In this document: positions 1-13,660 of the stretch, in pieces
Numbering within the stretch: position 1 is the first letter of the stretch
Layout: the number at the start of each line of letters is the position of its first letter
NCBI GenBank assembly: GCA_009792885.1
Contig: WMCF01000024.1
Span: 10,723,995 to 10,787,994 of the forward strand
From: Eremophila alpestris peregrina
Lineage: Eukaryota; Chordata; Aves; Passeriformes; Alaudidae
DNA length: 64,000 bases
Direction of reading: 5' to 3'
Program-made: the position numbers and the translations under genes
The notes under the pieces: model-generated
The model's database searches: none
Told to the model about the DNA's origin: nothing
The model's input: only the letters and a program-made list of their open reading frames with translations

Positions 1-1029
1 GCTGAGAGCTGGATCCATCTATGAATTCCAAGCTCAAATGAACTTCAGCTATTGCATTATCTCTTCTATTGTCAGCCACAGAGAAACCATGAAGAACCCT
101 CTAACAGAAGGGTCTCAAACAGAGATGATAATACTCAGTTTTAAAGAGAGAATTGCCTGTGGCATCAACTGACCTCACGACTTTCCTCCTTTAATTCTGT
201 TTCTGCAATGTTTTGTGGAAGTCAAATCATACCTTGATTTCCACGGGCCCACAAATGGCATGTAGCTTCAGAGATTGTTTTCTTAATGGAAAGAACAATA
301 GTTTTCCCTTCTTTTTGTGTCTTTCCTGCTGCTCTCTTATATTCATAGGGAGAGCTCTACCAAAGCCCAGCACCATCAAATATTTATTATAGGCAAATAA
401 ATTGCTAAGAAAGACCCCTTCAGATCAGAGCAAGGAGACAGATGAGTGACTTCAGTTTACCCTCAAGCATGTCTGTTTTAGGAGGTGCATCATCAATTAT
501 TATCACAGTATAAAGAGCAAAAAGTTCATCTACCTTTTCCCCGAAACTGAAGATTTCAGCCCTAGAATGCTCATGGCAGAGATGGGAATCAAACCTGTAG
601 TCTGTAGTTCTGCAAAAACAACATTATCTGACCTTCAGAGGTTAAAATTACACAAGTCACAGCACCAGAGCCCCTGTTTTGAAAATTTCCTCCCATCCTA
701 GTTATCTTTACCCCTTAAGAAAGGTGCATTAAATAAAGTTGACTCTGTATTCTCTTACAAAATAAAAAGCATACTCATTTTTTTATAAAGCAATAATAAT
801 AACTTTATATAGTATCTATGAATACAAATAAGCACATACACATTATTGCTAAGTTAGAAGTACAAAAATTTCTTTTTCTTTATTTTATATATTTTTCCCC
901 CTGCAAAAATAAGAGCAATTTAAAAATCAGATACTGGTACTAACATATTGAAAATATCTTTATGTCATAAGCACAGTAATACAAGCCTGGCTTTGAATAT
1001 TAACATCTCAGATTCAGGATTTTAAATCA

Positions 1030-1048
1030 TGTGTACAGTCTGTACACA
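1030..1048. promoter_or_regulatory. Inverted repeat with 3-bp spacer (steroid-receptor-element-like)
   Basis: Two perfect 8-bp arms, TGTGTACA (1030-1037) and TGTACACA (1041-1048), flank the spacer GTC. The inner TGTACA-nnn-TGTACA has the geometry of the IR3 element bound by glucocorticoid, androgen or progesterone receptors, whose usual half-site is close to AGAACA. The outermost bases differ from that consensus. Binding is an inference; the palindrome itself is plain. Confidence 0.3.
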
Positions 1049-3867
1049 GTAGAAAAACAGAAAATTGTTGCTCAGAAGATTGATCAAAAACAGAAGCCAG
1101 CTTGGAAAAACAACCAAAAAACCAGATACACCTTAGAAGATATTTTTCCTCCAAAATCTTTAAATCAAGCTGAACATGAAAAATAAAGTCAAATACAAAT
1201 ACATCAAGTTAAATCTGAAATATGACGGATGAAACCACCAAAAAATACCCAGATATGGGATTTCTTTTGCTGGTAGACTAGAAAACTGCCAAGCCTTTGC
1301 AGAGAAGAACTTTACCCCTGTCCTATTTGAACAGCGTGTGATGCTTTTTCCTTTTCCTTTTTTAAGAAGCTCAAGGGCATCCTGGCAATCAGAGTATCCT
1401 GTAATTTGTGCAGACAGGAAGATTGTCATGCCAAAGATCAGCACCGTACTGGGTGAGACACGGATGGCTGGAGATGGAAAATCCAAGGGTGGAGCTCAGA
1501 GGATTTATCTTCCAGAATCACCCTCTCAGGCTGCTGGGGGAAAGGGGCAACCGTGGCATCAGCAAAGGAAATAAAAGAAATAGAGTTAGTATTACAGAAA
1601 CATAAGTTTACAGTGGAAGGTTTAGGGCTGTAGCAAATTTTCTTGGATTAAATAAGCTACAAGCTGCTGAAGTAAAGAGCAGAAGCCCCAGGCAAACAAA
1701 GGAAAACCTTTGCCTTAGAAAAATCTTAGGGAATGGTTCTGTGGAATTCAAAGTACTGAGAACAGCAGGGTCCTCTCATTAGGAAATCACACAGTATCCA
1801 GCCAAACTATATTTGTAAGTAAAAGTGAGATAGGATATTATTGCTATGCCAACATCCATCTCCTCTCAGGTACTTCAGAGCTAGGCCATTACATCTTCCA
1901 GATTTTCATTGCTTTACCCCCAAAACCACAGAGTAGGTCAAAGCCCCCATGCCAAGGATAATGAATTTCTTATGTCTGATCTAATTGTACCTAAGGATGT
2001 TTGGAATGGAGCTAATGATACACAGAAACCATTCTCTTAGGCTTCCAAACTCATTATTTGCCCAGACACAAAATCTAAATTTCAAATTATCAAACATAAC
2101 CTGGATACTTACAAAGTTGAAAGAAAAAGCCAATTTGTGGTGGCCAGTCTCCATAATTTTGCTTATCTGGGAAAAAAAGCCACAAACAAAAATGCACAAA
2201 AAAAACATCACTTACATGTTATTTATACTACTTGACAGACACAGGCAGAACAGCCCCCAGCTGAAAGTCAGGCCCTTTGGATGAAGTTTGTTTGGTAAAA
2301 CTGGTTTGCCATGATGTACAAATAATGAATAATTTCCCTATTGAGAATCTGCCATCTCTAAGAACACACCTGCCTTCGTGTTCCTATTTAATTTACAAAG
2401 TCTCAGCTCCTGTAAACAAATGCATCCAATGATTTCTCTCCAAGCCTTCCTCCTCTCTGCTTTAGCATTTCTTGCCTTGCAGAAGAATTTGCCCATTTTT
2501 TGGTTTTGCTCAGTGTTTTATAAAGACAAGAGGTATTTATAAGACAGATTTACAGAGCCTGCAGTCAGGTGAATTTCTGCTGGTGTGTCAGCTGAACATA
2601 TTTTCTTACCCTAATGTCTGTGGAGTTGATAGCTGCAGTCAGATAACAACGGAAAAGTAACAGCACTGGGAGGCATATGAGCAACCCAGGGAAGTTATGT
2701 CTGCTTAATGGGCACAGGTTGTCCACTGTGACATTTTTAAAGCATAACTCAAAAAACAAGGATTCACTGGGTGAGGAAGAAGCCAGTTCTGCTGCAGAAC
2801 AGCTTCAGAAAAGCTGCCATCCCATCAGTGAAAGAGGTGAATCAGAAAACTGGAACATTGACTCAGCAAATGAATGCACGAGCACACGTCCCACAGATGC
2901 TGGGACTCTGAAGGCTGATTTGCAGCCACAGCTATGAAATGCAGAATTTCAGAAGAATTCCATTACCTTGTATGTTACAGAGCCAAGAGTTAGTTACTGC
3001 TTACTGAAAAGCAATAGTGGCTGCAGAGTTGGATTGTACAGTGTCCATTTTCATTCATAATCATCCTGCAAGTAATTTGAATGTTAATGAGAAAGCAAAG
3101 AAATGAGTTCTCAGAGTAGGCACATTGTTGTCCACTTGAAAACATCCATACTGCAGAAGCCAGTGAGAGCATTCTCTGCTAAGATTTCAAGCACTATAAA
3201 TATTAATATGCCTTATATTACTCACTAAATCACATATGATTAGGGAAGTCAGCATTTTGCGTTGTAAATGTATGCATTACATACAGAGCTAAGAAGGTTT
3301 TACAGAATTTTCTTTCTTTAAATGTACAGCTAGAGCTGCTAATATGCCTGCTACAATAAAAAAAATACATTCAATTTCATGTTTTACATGAAAATCTTAA
3401 ATCTTTTTATACATTATTATACTGCATGCAGGAACAAGCATGTTTGATAGAAATATTTCAAAAAATGCAGCCTTATTTCCGCCCAGTTTTGCCTAAATTC
3501 CTGTAGCTCTGTTTTGAATTCCTTCCTTACCGGAGAAAATTAAGTTATTAGAAAAGAGACAAGGACAAGCAACAGGAACAGTGTGGTTTGCTGCGCAAAC
3601 GGGCAAAAGCACTGCAACAGTTTTTTATCATTGCTCATTCTTCCAAAATGACAACTTTATATAACACTGAGGAGAGCTGACTGCTTCCTATCCCGTTGTA
3701 CTGACAGCTTTTGGCATCAGCAATTATGACTCAATTTCAAACACCCAAGAGAAAGCATTTGAGCGTGAGCACCAAAGAGGGGCCAGCTTGTTTTTAGTCA
3801 GCTGTTAAGCATAACAAAATGGCATTTGAGTTCTGCCTGGTCATTCTTCACCTTCCAGACTATCTGG

Positions 3868-3901
3868 GGAAAAAAAAAAAACCAAAACCAAACAAAAAAC
3901 A
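3868..3901 (+). repeat. A-rich low-complexity tract with CC/C interruptions
   Basis: A run of A bases broken by CC and C. It is one of many similar tracts in the window (others near 11697, 26521, 33325, 48548, 54721 and 57174). Confidence 0.7.
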
Positions 3902-4362
3902 AGCTAATAGGCAAATGAGAAAGGCTCAAAAATGCAATTAAAGCAGAGAAGAAGCAGAGTGAAAAAGGCAGAGCAGAAGCAGTGGAGAATGGCTACTGCT
4001 GTAAATCTTGAAATGACAGGATGCTTATTCCAGATGAAGTAGCACTTACTTCCACAAAACCCAGCCATTTATTTCTCATGTATCATTCCAAATAGGATAA
4101 ACTGGAGGAGGGAAGTTGGTAAATTTTATCTGCATAATAATTCAGCCATTGTGTGACAGTGTATTTCTCACCAGCTTCCCAAACTGTTCTACACCCCACA
4201 GAAGCCTTTCAGGATAATAAAACCAGAAATACCAAGGCTGATCAGACCCAAACCAAATGATTCGTAAGCAAACAAAACAGATTTGTGACAATTATTTTTC
4301 CCTATGGGAATTAAGGTTTCATTTTTTTCTCTCCTAAAACACAAAAAGCATCTTCCAAGAGC

Positions 4363-4404
4363 AATACTGGGTGTTACCTGATTTTTTGGGTAACATCCAG
4401 TATT
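4363..4404. repeat. 16-bp inverted repeat forming a hairpin
   Basis: The left arm AATACTGGGTGTTACC (4363-4378) and right arm GGTAACATCCAGTATT (4389-4404) are complementary at 15 of 16 positions. The sixteenth pair is G.T, a wobble pair in one RNA orientation. The loop is 10 bases (4379-4388), mostly T. The stem does not extend further. It is too short for a typical pre-miRNA. It could be the remains of a small inverted-repeat transposon or a chance structure. Confidence 0.6.
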
Positions 4405-7400
4405 TCAGGTAATTCAAAACAGAATTTTTCAGTTTTGGAATATGCAGGGTAGTCTGAGGGACAGCATGTGCCAATTGTCTTCTGCTAGTTGCATTTTCCT
4501 TATCAACCATCTGGCTTCCTACCAGACAGCTATCAGGGCTGCTGATGTCATTTACACCCGTAAAAAGAAAAATACATTTATGTCAATATTTCGATTGTAA
4601 CTGTTAAAAAATATTCCTTTGCTAGACTCTGTTAAACCAAACTGCCTTTTTAATTCTGGGTTATTCTGGGGTCTGTGCACTTGTATTCCAGTGAAGTTAT
4701 GTTTATAACACCATTTTATATCTGTGATCACTTAAATTAGACTTTTCCCACAGGATAACAGGCTGTAGTGAGTGACCACAGACAGTTATACAAATCCAAA
4801 ATCATTTATCTGGTGACAGTGAGAGTAAGAAAGGTGCAGTTCATCCATGGGGGAAAGTGTTGCATCTTTTTATAAGCCTCTGACTAATAATTCTCTTTAA
4901 AGTGCTGATCCACTTGAGCAATTGGGACTTCACACAGTGACATTCCCACTGAGTAAAGATTACAGAATTTTTAAGGAGCAGCTTGTGGTGTAGTTCCATG
5001 GTGGCCAGGAAATAATGGCACAATAGTTCCTTCAGTTTAAACTGTTTATCTTCCTCACACAAAATAATTCCATGAGGTAGGCTGGGCCATCTTTCTGATT
5101 TAGGGATCCAGCCTTCAGAAGAAGGAAGCTCAAAGAGAAGTGGGTTTGGAGTCTGACAGCCATTCTCACAACACATGTTCATGTTACTGTCCTCAAAGGG
5201 GTTTCATAAGCTCCTGCCCAACATCCTTCCTCTGAAAACTCCTTGTCTTGCTTGGAGTGTGTTAGCAGAGTGCTGGGAACGGGATTCTCTCATGGTTCAC
5301 CCACACTCCACCAAAGAGGGGACAAAAAATAAAAACTCCTCACACTGAACTGTACTGATAGAAAATGGAACCACGCTGGGAGCTGAAAAATCGTGCCAAG
5401 GATGTGATAAGCAGGGTTTCATTGTCTTCTTTTTCTCCCCAAACCCGTTCATTGGTTAGAGACTCATTAACAGATGACACCTGAGCCAAAATTCTGCCCT
5501 CAGCCATTATCTCCAAGTGAAAACATGTCAGGAAGATTCATCTGGACAGCTTCTCTGCAGGAACGTGCAGGGCAGGATAAAGCATGCCCCACAGGAGACA
5601 TCCTACAGAGTTCCTACAAGTTTTCAGTCTGGATAAGGAGCTCCTTCAAGTGAGTGCACCTCCCACCCTGAAGGTACAGCTTTGCAAGCCTATAACTACA
5701 AGGCTAGGAACATAATGAGCTCCCTGCAGACTTCTTCCGAACACATGCAGAGGGATGTGCAAAATAGAAAGTAATATTGCTAATTAGGCAGGGAAAAAGC
5801 CCTGTAATTCTCATCCCCAAGCAGCTGGGCACTCCCCTTCCAATGAGGGCAGCAGGGTGACCTTGTCCCTATAAAGCCTGGCCCTGCTGTGGGAGAGCTG
5901 CCACACACAAATGCTTACATGACTTTCTGAAATTCCAGTTTTAATGCTGCTGAGGGACCAATGGTCTTTTTCAGGAACATTCTCTGCTATCTATTCTATA
6001 GATGGGAACTTTCCAGCAAGTGGCCAGCTCTGTTATTGACAATTCCATTGATGGTTTAATAGCAGAAAAAGAAAACAAAGATAAACTACAGTCACACATG
6101 TGGCTGTATCCTGTAGCACATTGATTAGGGAGTGGTGAAGCCATCAATGGCAGTCAATCTACAAAATCCAGTTACTACTACAGTCCCCAATGATCATCTC
6201 TTTCCTGGAACTCTTTGCATTTTATAATTTAACATACCTTGTGCTGCTAAGGTTACCTTTAATAAATGAGGTTCAGTTCAAGCCATCTTAAGTTTCGTGC
6301 TGAAATATAAATTCAGAAAGAATTATTAAAACACAGACTGACCATCCATAATTGATTAACCTCTACAATGAGAGACTAGGCAGGAAATAATAACAACCCA
6401 TCATAAACACTATTTAATTGTGGTAAAGCATTGAGAGCTTCCTGGAAGTTTTTAGGGAAAAGAGTTTATCTGGAAATATCAATGCATTAAAGCCCAACTT
6501 CCCCACAGAAACAGAAATCTCATATGATGGATCATGCATTGAAATCCTTTCACAACAGCCCAAATAGATGTTTCTAGAAGAATGGAATTGCCTTGTTTTT
6601 GTGTGGCACAAGATTTGTCCTGCATTAAATGGCAGAGTTGCCAGCACCCTACACCTACTATGGACCAGGAATCTGTACATCTGTCCTGGCTCAATTATCT
6701 TTACTCATTAACATGGGCATCATTTAAAATCTTGGATTTAGTATAACTTGGAATAGAATATTTTTTAAATGCCAGCTTCTGCAGGCTTGAAATTAATTTG
6801 GAAATCAACTCCAACAAGACTGCCATTGTGGTGCATTTCTCTGAGTATAGACATTAATGCATTTCTGCTAATGAATACTTAAACAGAAAATAAAACATTT
6901 ATAACTGAAGGGTAATAAAACTGTGTAGCTGAATAATAAGATTTAACATTAAACTTCATCAGAAATTTGAAAGCCTGTTACTTGTTTCTTTGTGTTTCCT
7001 TGAGCAGTAAACTCAGCAGCAGAGAGGTTTATTTGAAGAAAGAAACACAGAACCAAATCTGACTAACAGAAGAGGGAGAAAAAAAAACCAGGCAGAAACA
7101 TGGGGAAAGCAGCAGCAGAAATTCCTTCCCAATGCAAATTCTGGTATCAAAAGCCAGGCAGATTCTCCCAGCTCCTGAAGCAAAAACAACCAAGTGAGAA
7201 CCACAAGACAAATGGCCCTGCTGCAGACGTTCTAAGCTAGAATGCATCTCACAGGTAATTCTCTGAGAAATTTCTCTGCATGTAACTTCTTCTTTCACAC
7301 GTAATTAAGAGCTGTCAGGATTCAGGTAAAGAGTTGCTGGAAGTGGGATAGTAATTGCAATCTTCCAGAGGGAATAGATGTAATAAATAGTGAAGATCTT

Positions 7401-9959
7401 TCACGAAACCTGCCTCGAGAACAGAGCTGCTGTCTCTGTCACCTTCCAAAAGCACATGGAAATCTGCTATGGTAATTTAACTCAGAGACAAGGAAAAACT
7501 TTGCTGGATGGTGCTGTGCATATAAATGTTAGAGCAAAAAGCTAGAGACTTTGAGCATTTTGTAGGGCTGGGTGAAGGTGCTGTTAAGAAGGTTGGCTTC
7601 TCCCAGCAAAAGTCGTTCTCTACTTCTCATTTGCACCTCATTTTTCACCAACATTTTCAGGAACAAAACCAGTGAATTATCTGTAAATAAGCAAGACTGC
7701 CGTTTTAAAGTAAAAAAAATCTACATGCAGCATTTTTGCTTATTCCCTTTCTTTTTCCACCTCAGACACCTGTGCGTATCTGCCTGCCCATGACTTAGCA
7801 CCATAAAGCATGTCTGCTGTCCACCCTTCCTACCTAATTACAACATTCCCAGTCGTGTGTAACACCACAGAAACCCTCCTAGGGCAGTTATTCTGAGGAG
7901 ATGTGTTTGGAGTGATGTGTTTCTCCTCTAAGATCAGTGTTTCCAGTGGAATTTCTCTAGAAGCTGTTTAGCCCTGGTGGGAATGCAGATGCATCACATC
8001 CTCCTTGTTCAGAGTGAAATTCATTTCTTGCTTTCTCCTGAGAATTGCTCAGAAGCCTCAGACATTAAACTGTTGTACAGAACCAGACAGAAGTTAATAC
8101 AATTAAGATATAATCCTTTGAAAGATGACCCCTGAACCAAGACTTTAAACATGATTTTTGCCTGCTATAGCTAAATGGACATTTATCAAATGCTGTGGAA
8201 CACAAAAAGGAAAGTGATGTACATCTCATCCAGAACAATTGCATTTTCTCCTCTCTAACAAAGTAACATTCATCATCTCCTTCCTTCCCTGCCACATTCT
8301 CCTATTTTCTCCAAGTGATGCATTTGAAGTTGAACATTTTGTTTTACCATTTTATCTGTCAAACCACTCAAGAGAAATCAATATTCTACTGGAGTTCACT
8401 AATGTTTACATCCACTTTCTTCCACTTTTATCGGCCATATTTGCAGTGATTTCAACAACTACATTCTGTAAGTGATGCATTTTTTCACTTCCACCCATAC
8501 TGAGGCTAATTTCTTTCAGCCCCACATAACATGTTTTTTTTCCCCACATAACACTGTCACACATTCTTCCAGGTGCCTTTCACTGGCAAAATGTATCAAT
8601 GTGGGACAGCCATGAGATAAAGGTTCACAGAGGTCTAATTCTTCAGGGTGAAATTCCCATGGCTGATATTCTTACAGTGATCTAGGATAGCCTTAAGTTA
8701 TAGCCACTTGGTTTTGCTGAGAAGTGAAAATTCTGCTGATCTTCCCCCAAAGATCCAATTAATACTTGTGTAAAACTACTTTGAATGTATCAGAGATAAT
8801 GCCAAGGACAGCAGTAAAGAGGCTAGAATGGAATTTTGAAACAGAATTTTTTTTGTTTCTTAAAGAACTGTTAATGGAAGAAGTTTAAAATACATCCCAT
8901 TCCCAACTAGCACTGAAGATGCTTCTGCAATAAGAATTTCTCCTACCATCTCTACACTGCTCAAAGTTTTCTGTTCTGCTGAGTAAGAATGGACTTTTTT
9001 GATGAGCTGTCCTATTGATAGCTTCCCCTTCTGGTCTTGTATGGCGCATGCCTCAAATTATCAATAATTATCTTCACATCAAAAATATCTGTTAACCTCT
9101 GGGGATATTTTCAAGGCTTCTAAGATCAGACATATTTTTAAATTTTTGTTTCGTGGTTGAGAATTTTAAGAGGAAAACCAAATTCAATTAGGAGTCAACT
9201 CAGTTAAATTCAGCTTGAAAGGAAGTCCTTTTAGGATCTCTGTACAGTCTCAGGATTTCAATAGCTTTGTCTATAGAGCTTGGGGCATGCATTAAAATAG
9301 TTCAAAATATTTAGTACTATTTTTAAAGAGTTCAGCTCTACACAAAACTTTCTTACCTGTTCTTCTAATTTACTTTAGACTGCAGCATTCCCTTTTCCTC
9401 ACAATATACACCAAAATTACACTTTGTCCAAAGGTGGTTTGAGGTACAAAAAAGTTTGATTTGAGATAAGCTCCTGGGAGAAGCCAGAAAACATGAATAT
9501 AAAGAAGAGAGAAAGAGTTTAATCCTAAACTACATTTCTTGGGAAGGGGGAGAGAAAAGGGGAGGCATCATGTGAATGGCTGCTTCCCACACACCATTAA
9601 CAGGTTCTGCTTCCTTATTAAAACATCTGGGAGTTGTTTTTAGTTTGTGTCTGAATCCTGGAGAGATTATGCTCACCAACACCTGCCAAAAATCCTCATG
9701 GAGCAGAAGCCACTATTTATTAACAAACATAAAGGGAAGCACTGATGTGCAGAGCAGTTCTGCCACAGAAAACAATGCAGGAAATTAAAGGAGGAAGGTA
9801 AGGAACAGATCCTGCAATGAATCTTGGCAGGATTTGAGGAGAAGTCAACGTGCTTCACAGCCAGTCATCAAGAGCTGCACGGACTCTCCTGGCATCTGTC
9901 AGAGTTTAGATGTGTCCTCACAATCTGGTGACTTAGAGCAGAGTAGTGGACAACCAAAA

Positions 9960-10506
9960 GAATCCCTGTGTTGCACTGCTACATGAAAGAATGGCACGAC
10001 ACAGCAGTTGCGAGGGAAAAGAGAAGAGGTTTTATTTGAAAATTAGAGATATTTTATACAAAGGAAAGAAAAGGTTCTGATTGGTGGAGAAAGCCTCCAC
10101 CTCTACACATACACTGGCTAATACACATGCTTGTCAAGGAAATCCATCCCACTAGGAAGAATGTAAACATCTAAGCTAGTTAGAAAACAACACCTATTAT
10201 TTACATGAAAAACCATGGGAAAGCTGACTCCAAACTACAGCTTATCAGAAGGCTTAAAAATTCAGGGTGAAATCCCTGAGCAAACACACAGGCCAAAAAT
10301 AAACCCTAGACTTTACCACTACTTACTTTCAATAGGGGACATATGGAAACAGACCTGCTTCTCCTTTTCGAGCACGGAAACATTCCTTGGAGGAAGTTCT
10401 GGCTGTGCACTTCAAGTTATGAGCAAAAGGTAACTTGTATAGATTTTTTTCTCCTACAAATCTTAACAGGTTTCTGCATTTTTTGAAAAGGGTGTTGACA
10501 GAATCC
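9960..10506 (-). mobile_element. Solo LTR of an ERVK-like endogenous retrovirus
   Basis: On the minus strand the element runs from 10500 (TGTCAAC...) to 9967 (...CAACACA), so it has TG...CA ends and is 534 bp long. GAATCC occurs at 9960-9965 and again at 10501-10506, a 6-bp target duplication typical of class II (ERVK-like) integrations. One extra C sits at 9966. Reading the minus strand, a CCAAT box (10084-10080) is followed by a TATA box (TATAAAAT, 10058-10051) and a polyadenylation signal (AATAAA, 10036-10031), then a short U5. This is the order U3-R-U5 expected of an LTR. No internal retroviral genes or second LTR adjoin it, so it is a solo LTR left by recombination. The family name is inferred from duplication length and layout. 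Confidence 0.72.
10031..10084 (-). promoter_or_regulatory. LTR promoter and poly(A) signal (CCAAT, TATA, AATAAA)
   Basis: Minus-strand CCAAT at 10084-10080, TATAAAAT at 10058-10051 and AATAAA at 10036-10031 lie in promoter-to-terminator order within 55 bp. The compact spacing resembles retroviral LTRs, where transcription starts shortly after TATA and the poly(A) signal falls in R. Whether it is still active cannot be judged from sequence. Confidence 0.55.
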
Positions 10507-13379
10507 TCAAATGGGTTACAGTGCCAGAGAATAAAAAGGGAACTGTGATCTTTTATTGAAGAACTGAAAGCCTAAATTCAAAGACAATTCCAGCTTTAAA
10601 GAACCATAATGCAGGAGATGTAATTTTCGCTTGTCAAGTTGTATTTCCTTTTTTGAAGCCCTCCTTGGTTTAGTCTGGCTGGCTGCAGAGCAGAATACAG
10701 AGCTTGATGTTCCAGTATGTTCCAAGGAACCAAAGAATTTGCTAGATCTAGTCAATAAATATATTTCTGTAGTGTTTGAAATCCTGCCCCATACTTATGA
10801 CTTTTATGATCAAATACCTGACTTGTCCAACTCCACATGCAAGAACACCTCTGGAACAGGAGCTGCTCAAAGCAAGTGTTCTCTGAAAGAACTGAGAGAA
10901 ACAGGAACTTTTAGGATGAAGTTGTAGTTCCAGTAATATCAACACCCTTCTTTTGCCTGCCTGACAATGGCAACCATGTTATATTTGCAAAACATTTATC
11001 AGATAGTTGCAGTAACACGAATTCACCTCAAAATCAGTTCCCGAAAGACCCACTAGGAAATCGCACTCCTGCAAAGTCATTAAGAAAACATTTCTGTGAA
11101 ATAACGTGTGTAGGTTGTATACACAGAGCTCTAGATGAAGCTTAACAATGGAGACAATTTGTTCCTAATGGAACAATGGCAAGACTTTCACTACCTTTTT
11201 AAAATAAAAAGCTAGACAGGTAAGAAGAAATTAAATATCTGAAGCAATAACAGGACTCTGTAAGGGGGGAAAGTGACATATGACCACATCACCATTTGGA
11301 GAGACATCTGTACTTTGCTGCCAGAACTCCTGAGGATTCTTAATTGATAAATTTCCATACCACAGTTCAAAGCTCACATGCCTAAATCACCAGTTGCAGG
11401 CTTTAGGACTAAAAGTCATAAGTGCTGGCTTGGACATATGTCTCTTTGAGTTATCTTCTCTGGGATTTTGATATTTGGATTTGAATGTTATCACCACCAT
11501 CCCAAATGTCTCTGATCAGCATAAAGCTAATTATATGCTGCTATTAAAGAAGATTATATTAGACACTGACAGTTGGAAAGGCCTAATGACCAGATGGATA
11601 GAAAAATAAGAAATCAAACCATGTTGTTCTGTAATAAATTTGCCAGAATTTTTATAGGCATTTTTATCATCAACTTCATTATTTTGTCCTGCCATTAAAA
11701 AAAACCAAAAAAAACCAAACAAAAAAATCTAAACCTCTAACACAACTGGAAAAGAAGTCAAAGTAGAAAATGTATTTAAATTTATACTGTCAGCATAATC
11801 CATCCTTAATCATGCAGGTCAGAACTGTTCAAAAGGTGAATATTCTGAACATCCAATACAAGTTTGCAAACCAGAACCTAAAAGAATGGAACAAAACAAA
11901 AGTGCATTTATGGCACGTGTGCAAATCCTCAGAGAGGGGCAACTGAGAATGGAGCTGCTCCCCTCTGGGAGAATAATTTATTTCCTCCAAGTCCTCCCAG
12001 GCTGGAATGACCAAGGTGAGAAAGAGTAGTTGAAATGGAATTCTGGAAGTCAACAGGTACATTTTAACCTCTTAACCAAAGTCAAAAAACAAAAAGAAAG
12101 GCAAACCCAAATTCCCCTTTTTAGACAGTGAAGAGCCATTTAGACAAGTTAAATTTTGACTCTTTGCAATGCCTTTTAAAACAACACCTAACCTACCAGT
12201 AAAATCAAGGAACCACTTTGGCAATAAAGTGACCCCAGGCACAGGGTGCAAAATACATAAGAAGGAGGGTTTTTTTCTCATAACATAAAAAGCTCAAAAG
12301 CTGAAAGCCTAGGCTAGCCCACAACTCAAAAAAGCTTTAGTGTAATAAAGAAATTACATAAATTATTAGTGCAAAGATTATACCAGACAACAGTTTGTTT
12401 CCAAAATGTAACTGGTCAGGTTTTTCTAGCCAAGCTTAGTTTTCATATTTTACATTCCTCCTCTATCTGGTCAATGGCACTTCTTACATTTGTGAATCAG
12501 AGATCAAAATTCCCATGACCCGACCTTTAGAAGCCCTTTTAGAACTCTGCAGTCAAACCTCACACATGTAAATCAACAAAAAACCCATCCACAAAAACCC
12601 TCCACCCCACCTCAATTCCATTTTTTTCCCCATGATGGAGAAAAGTCTCCCCCACTCTCCTGCTCTTACCACCATCACACTATCCATAATCTCTAGTACT
12701 TTGTATTATACTCACAATAAGCTGGTTTGGAGATTGATTAATAATCGAAGCAGAGTTGAGGTGTTTAATCAATCTGAACAACAGATTATTGCTTTGTGTA
12801 CCACAAAGAAAGACAGATTATCCTTTTATTATCGATTCCAGCAGCGGTGCTCCTGCCAGCTCTATTGCCTTTATTTCCAAATATTTTTGCTCAGCAAGTT
12901 TTCAACTTGCACCAGTCTTAAAGACAAAAAAAACATTTGTTGGGGCTTTATACATATCGAGCAGCTTTCCACCATAATCCTCCTGCTTTTCTTGGATGAT
13001 ATAGTAGGAACAGCACACATGAACCTATTTACAATGCCTTCCTCCCTCATGGCAAATACCCTGAGCATACTCAAACCTTCCACAATCTCTTCCATCTTCC
13101 CTTTGTTCAGCTAAAATTGCTTCCATCTTTACTGCTAACACACATCCAGAGCAGTGGTTATAAGTTACAGGTAAGCACCCAAGTTGCATCATTTTCCAAA
13201 AGGGTGCTTGTCATTGGACTGCCCAGATGGAACATGAATAATCAAAATAATTAATTCGACATGAAAACCAGCTTGAGCTGAACACAGATACACAAAATCA
13301 CCAAGACAAATCACTCCAAATGGTCAAATACCAGCAGATATAAAAGTCTTTGCAGTTTTTAGATTGAAATTACTTTTTA
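10507..13379. other. Gene-free unique sequence
   Basis: No recognised gene. A 160-codon plus frame (12632-13114) and an overlapping minus frame (12871-13095) occur in C/A-rich low-information sequence and resemble no family I know. An A-rich tract with CC interruptions lies at 11697-11730. A CAG/GTAAGA and a CAG/GTAAGC donor-like site (near 11220 and 13171) have no open frame upstream. Confidence 0.55.
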
Positions 13380-13469
13380 AAAACTTCAAAAGGTAACAAA
13401 AACTCCCGGCAAGGTGAAAGGAGAAAAAGGAGAACCTCATTTCTATTCACACAGAACAGGACTAAATTG

Positions 13470-13660
13470 GTGACTTTTCCCTGCTGCCAGGGAAATGAAT
13501 TAGAAATAGGCAACTCTTCACTGTAAGTTAGTGAAGAACTGCATCACACCACTCTAATAAAATAGTTTCTGGTACTGCACTGAGATTTTTAAGCAGAGAT
13601 CAAGATTTAATAGAGAGTTCAGTGGATTAGATGACCTCCTCCTTTAGCCCTGTTTTTTCC
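13470..13660 (+). mobile_element. Possible old CR1 3' remnant
   Basis: Near 13600-13660 the plus strand carries 'gtggattagatgacctcct', close to the conserved 'ggactagatgacctcc' near the CR1 3' end, and upstream a 'ttttaagcagagatcaaga' that recalls the 'ttcaagagcaggttagacaa' block. The terminal 8-mer repeat is missing and divergence is high, so this is only a suggestion of an ancient copy. Confidence 0.3.

Larger units (their letters stand above)
1..9959. other. Gene-free unique sequence
   Basis: I see no recognisable gene or full mobile element here. The sequence is AT-rich and CpG-poor, with an A/C-rich tract near 3870-3900 and the two small symmetric structures listed separately (1030-1048 and 4363-4404). 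A 113-residue minus-strand frame at 4841-5182 matches nothing I know and lies in sequence without coding-like composition. Confidence 0.6.

Noticed and set aside
4841..5182. 113-codon minus-strand frame
   Set aside because: No recognised family, no splice or promoter signals, and a length expected by chance in 64 kb of AT-rich DNA.
12632..13114. 160-codon plus-strand frame
   Set aside because: Composition is low-information (S, T, I and L rich), an overlapping minus frame exists, and there are no splice borders or recognisable motifs.
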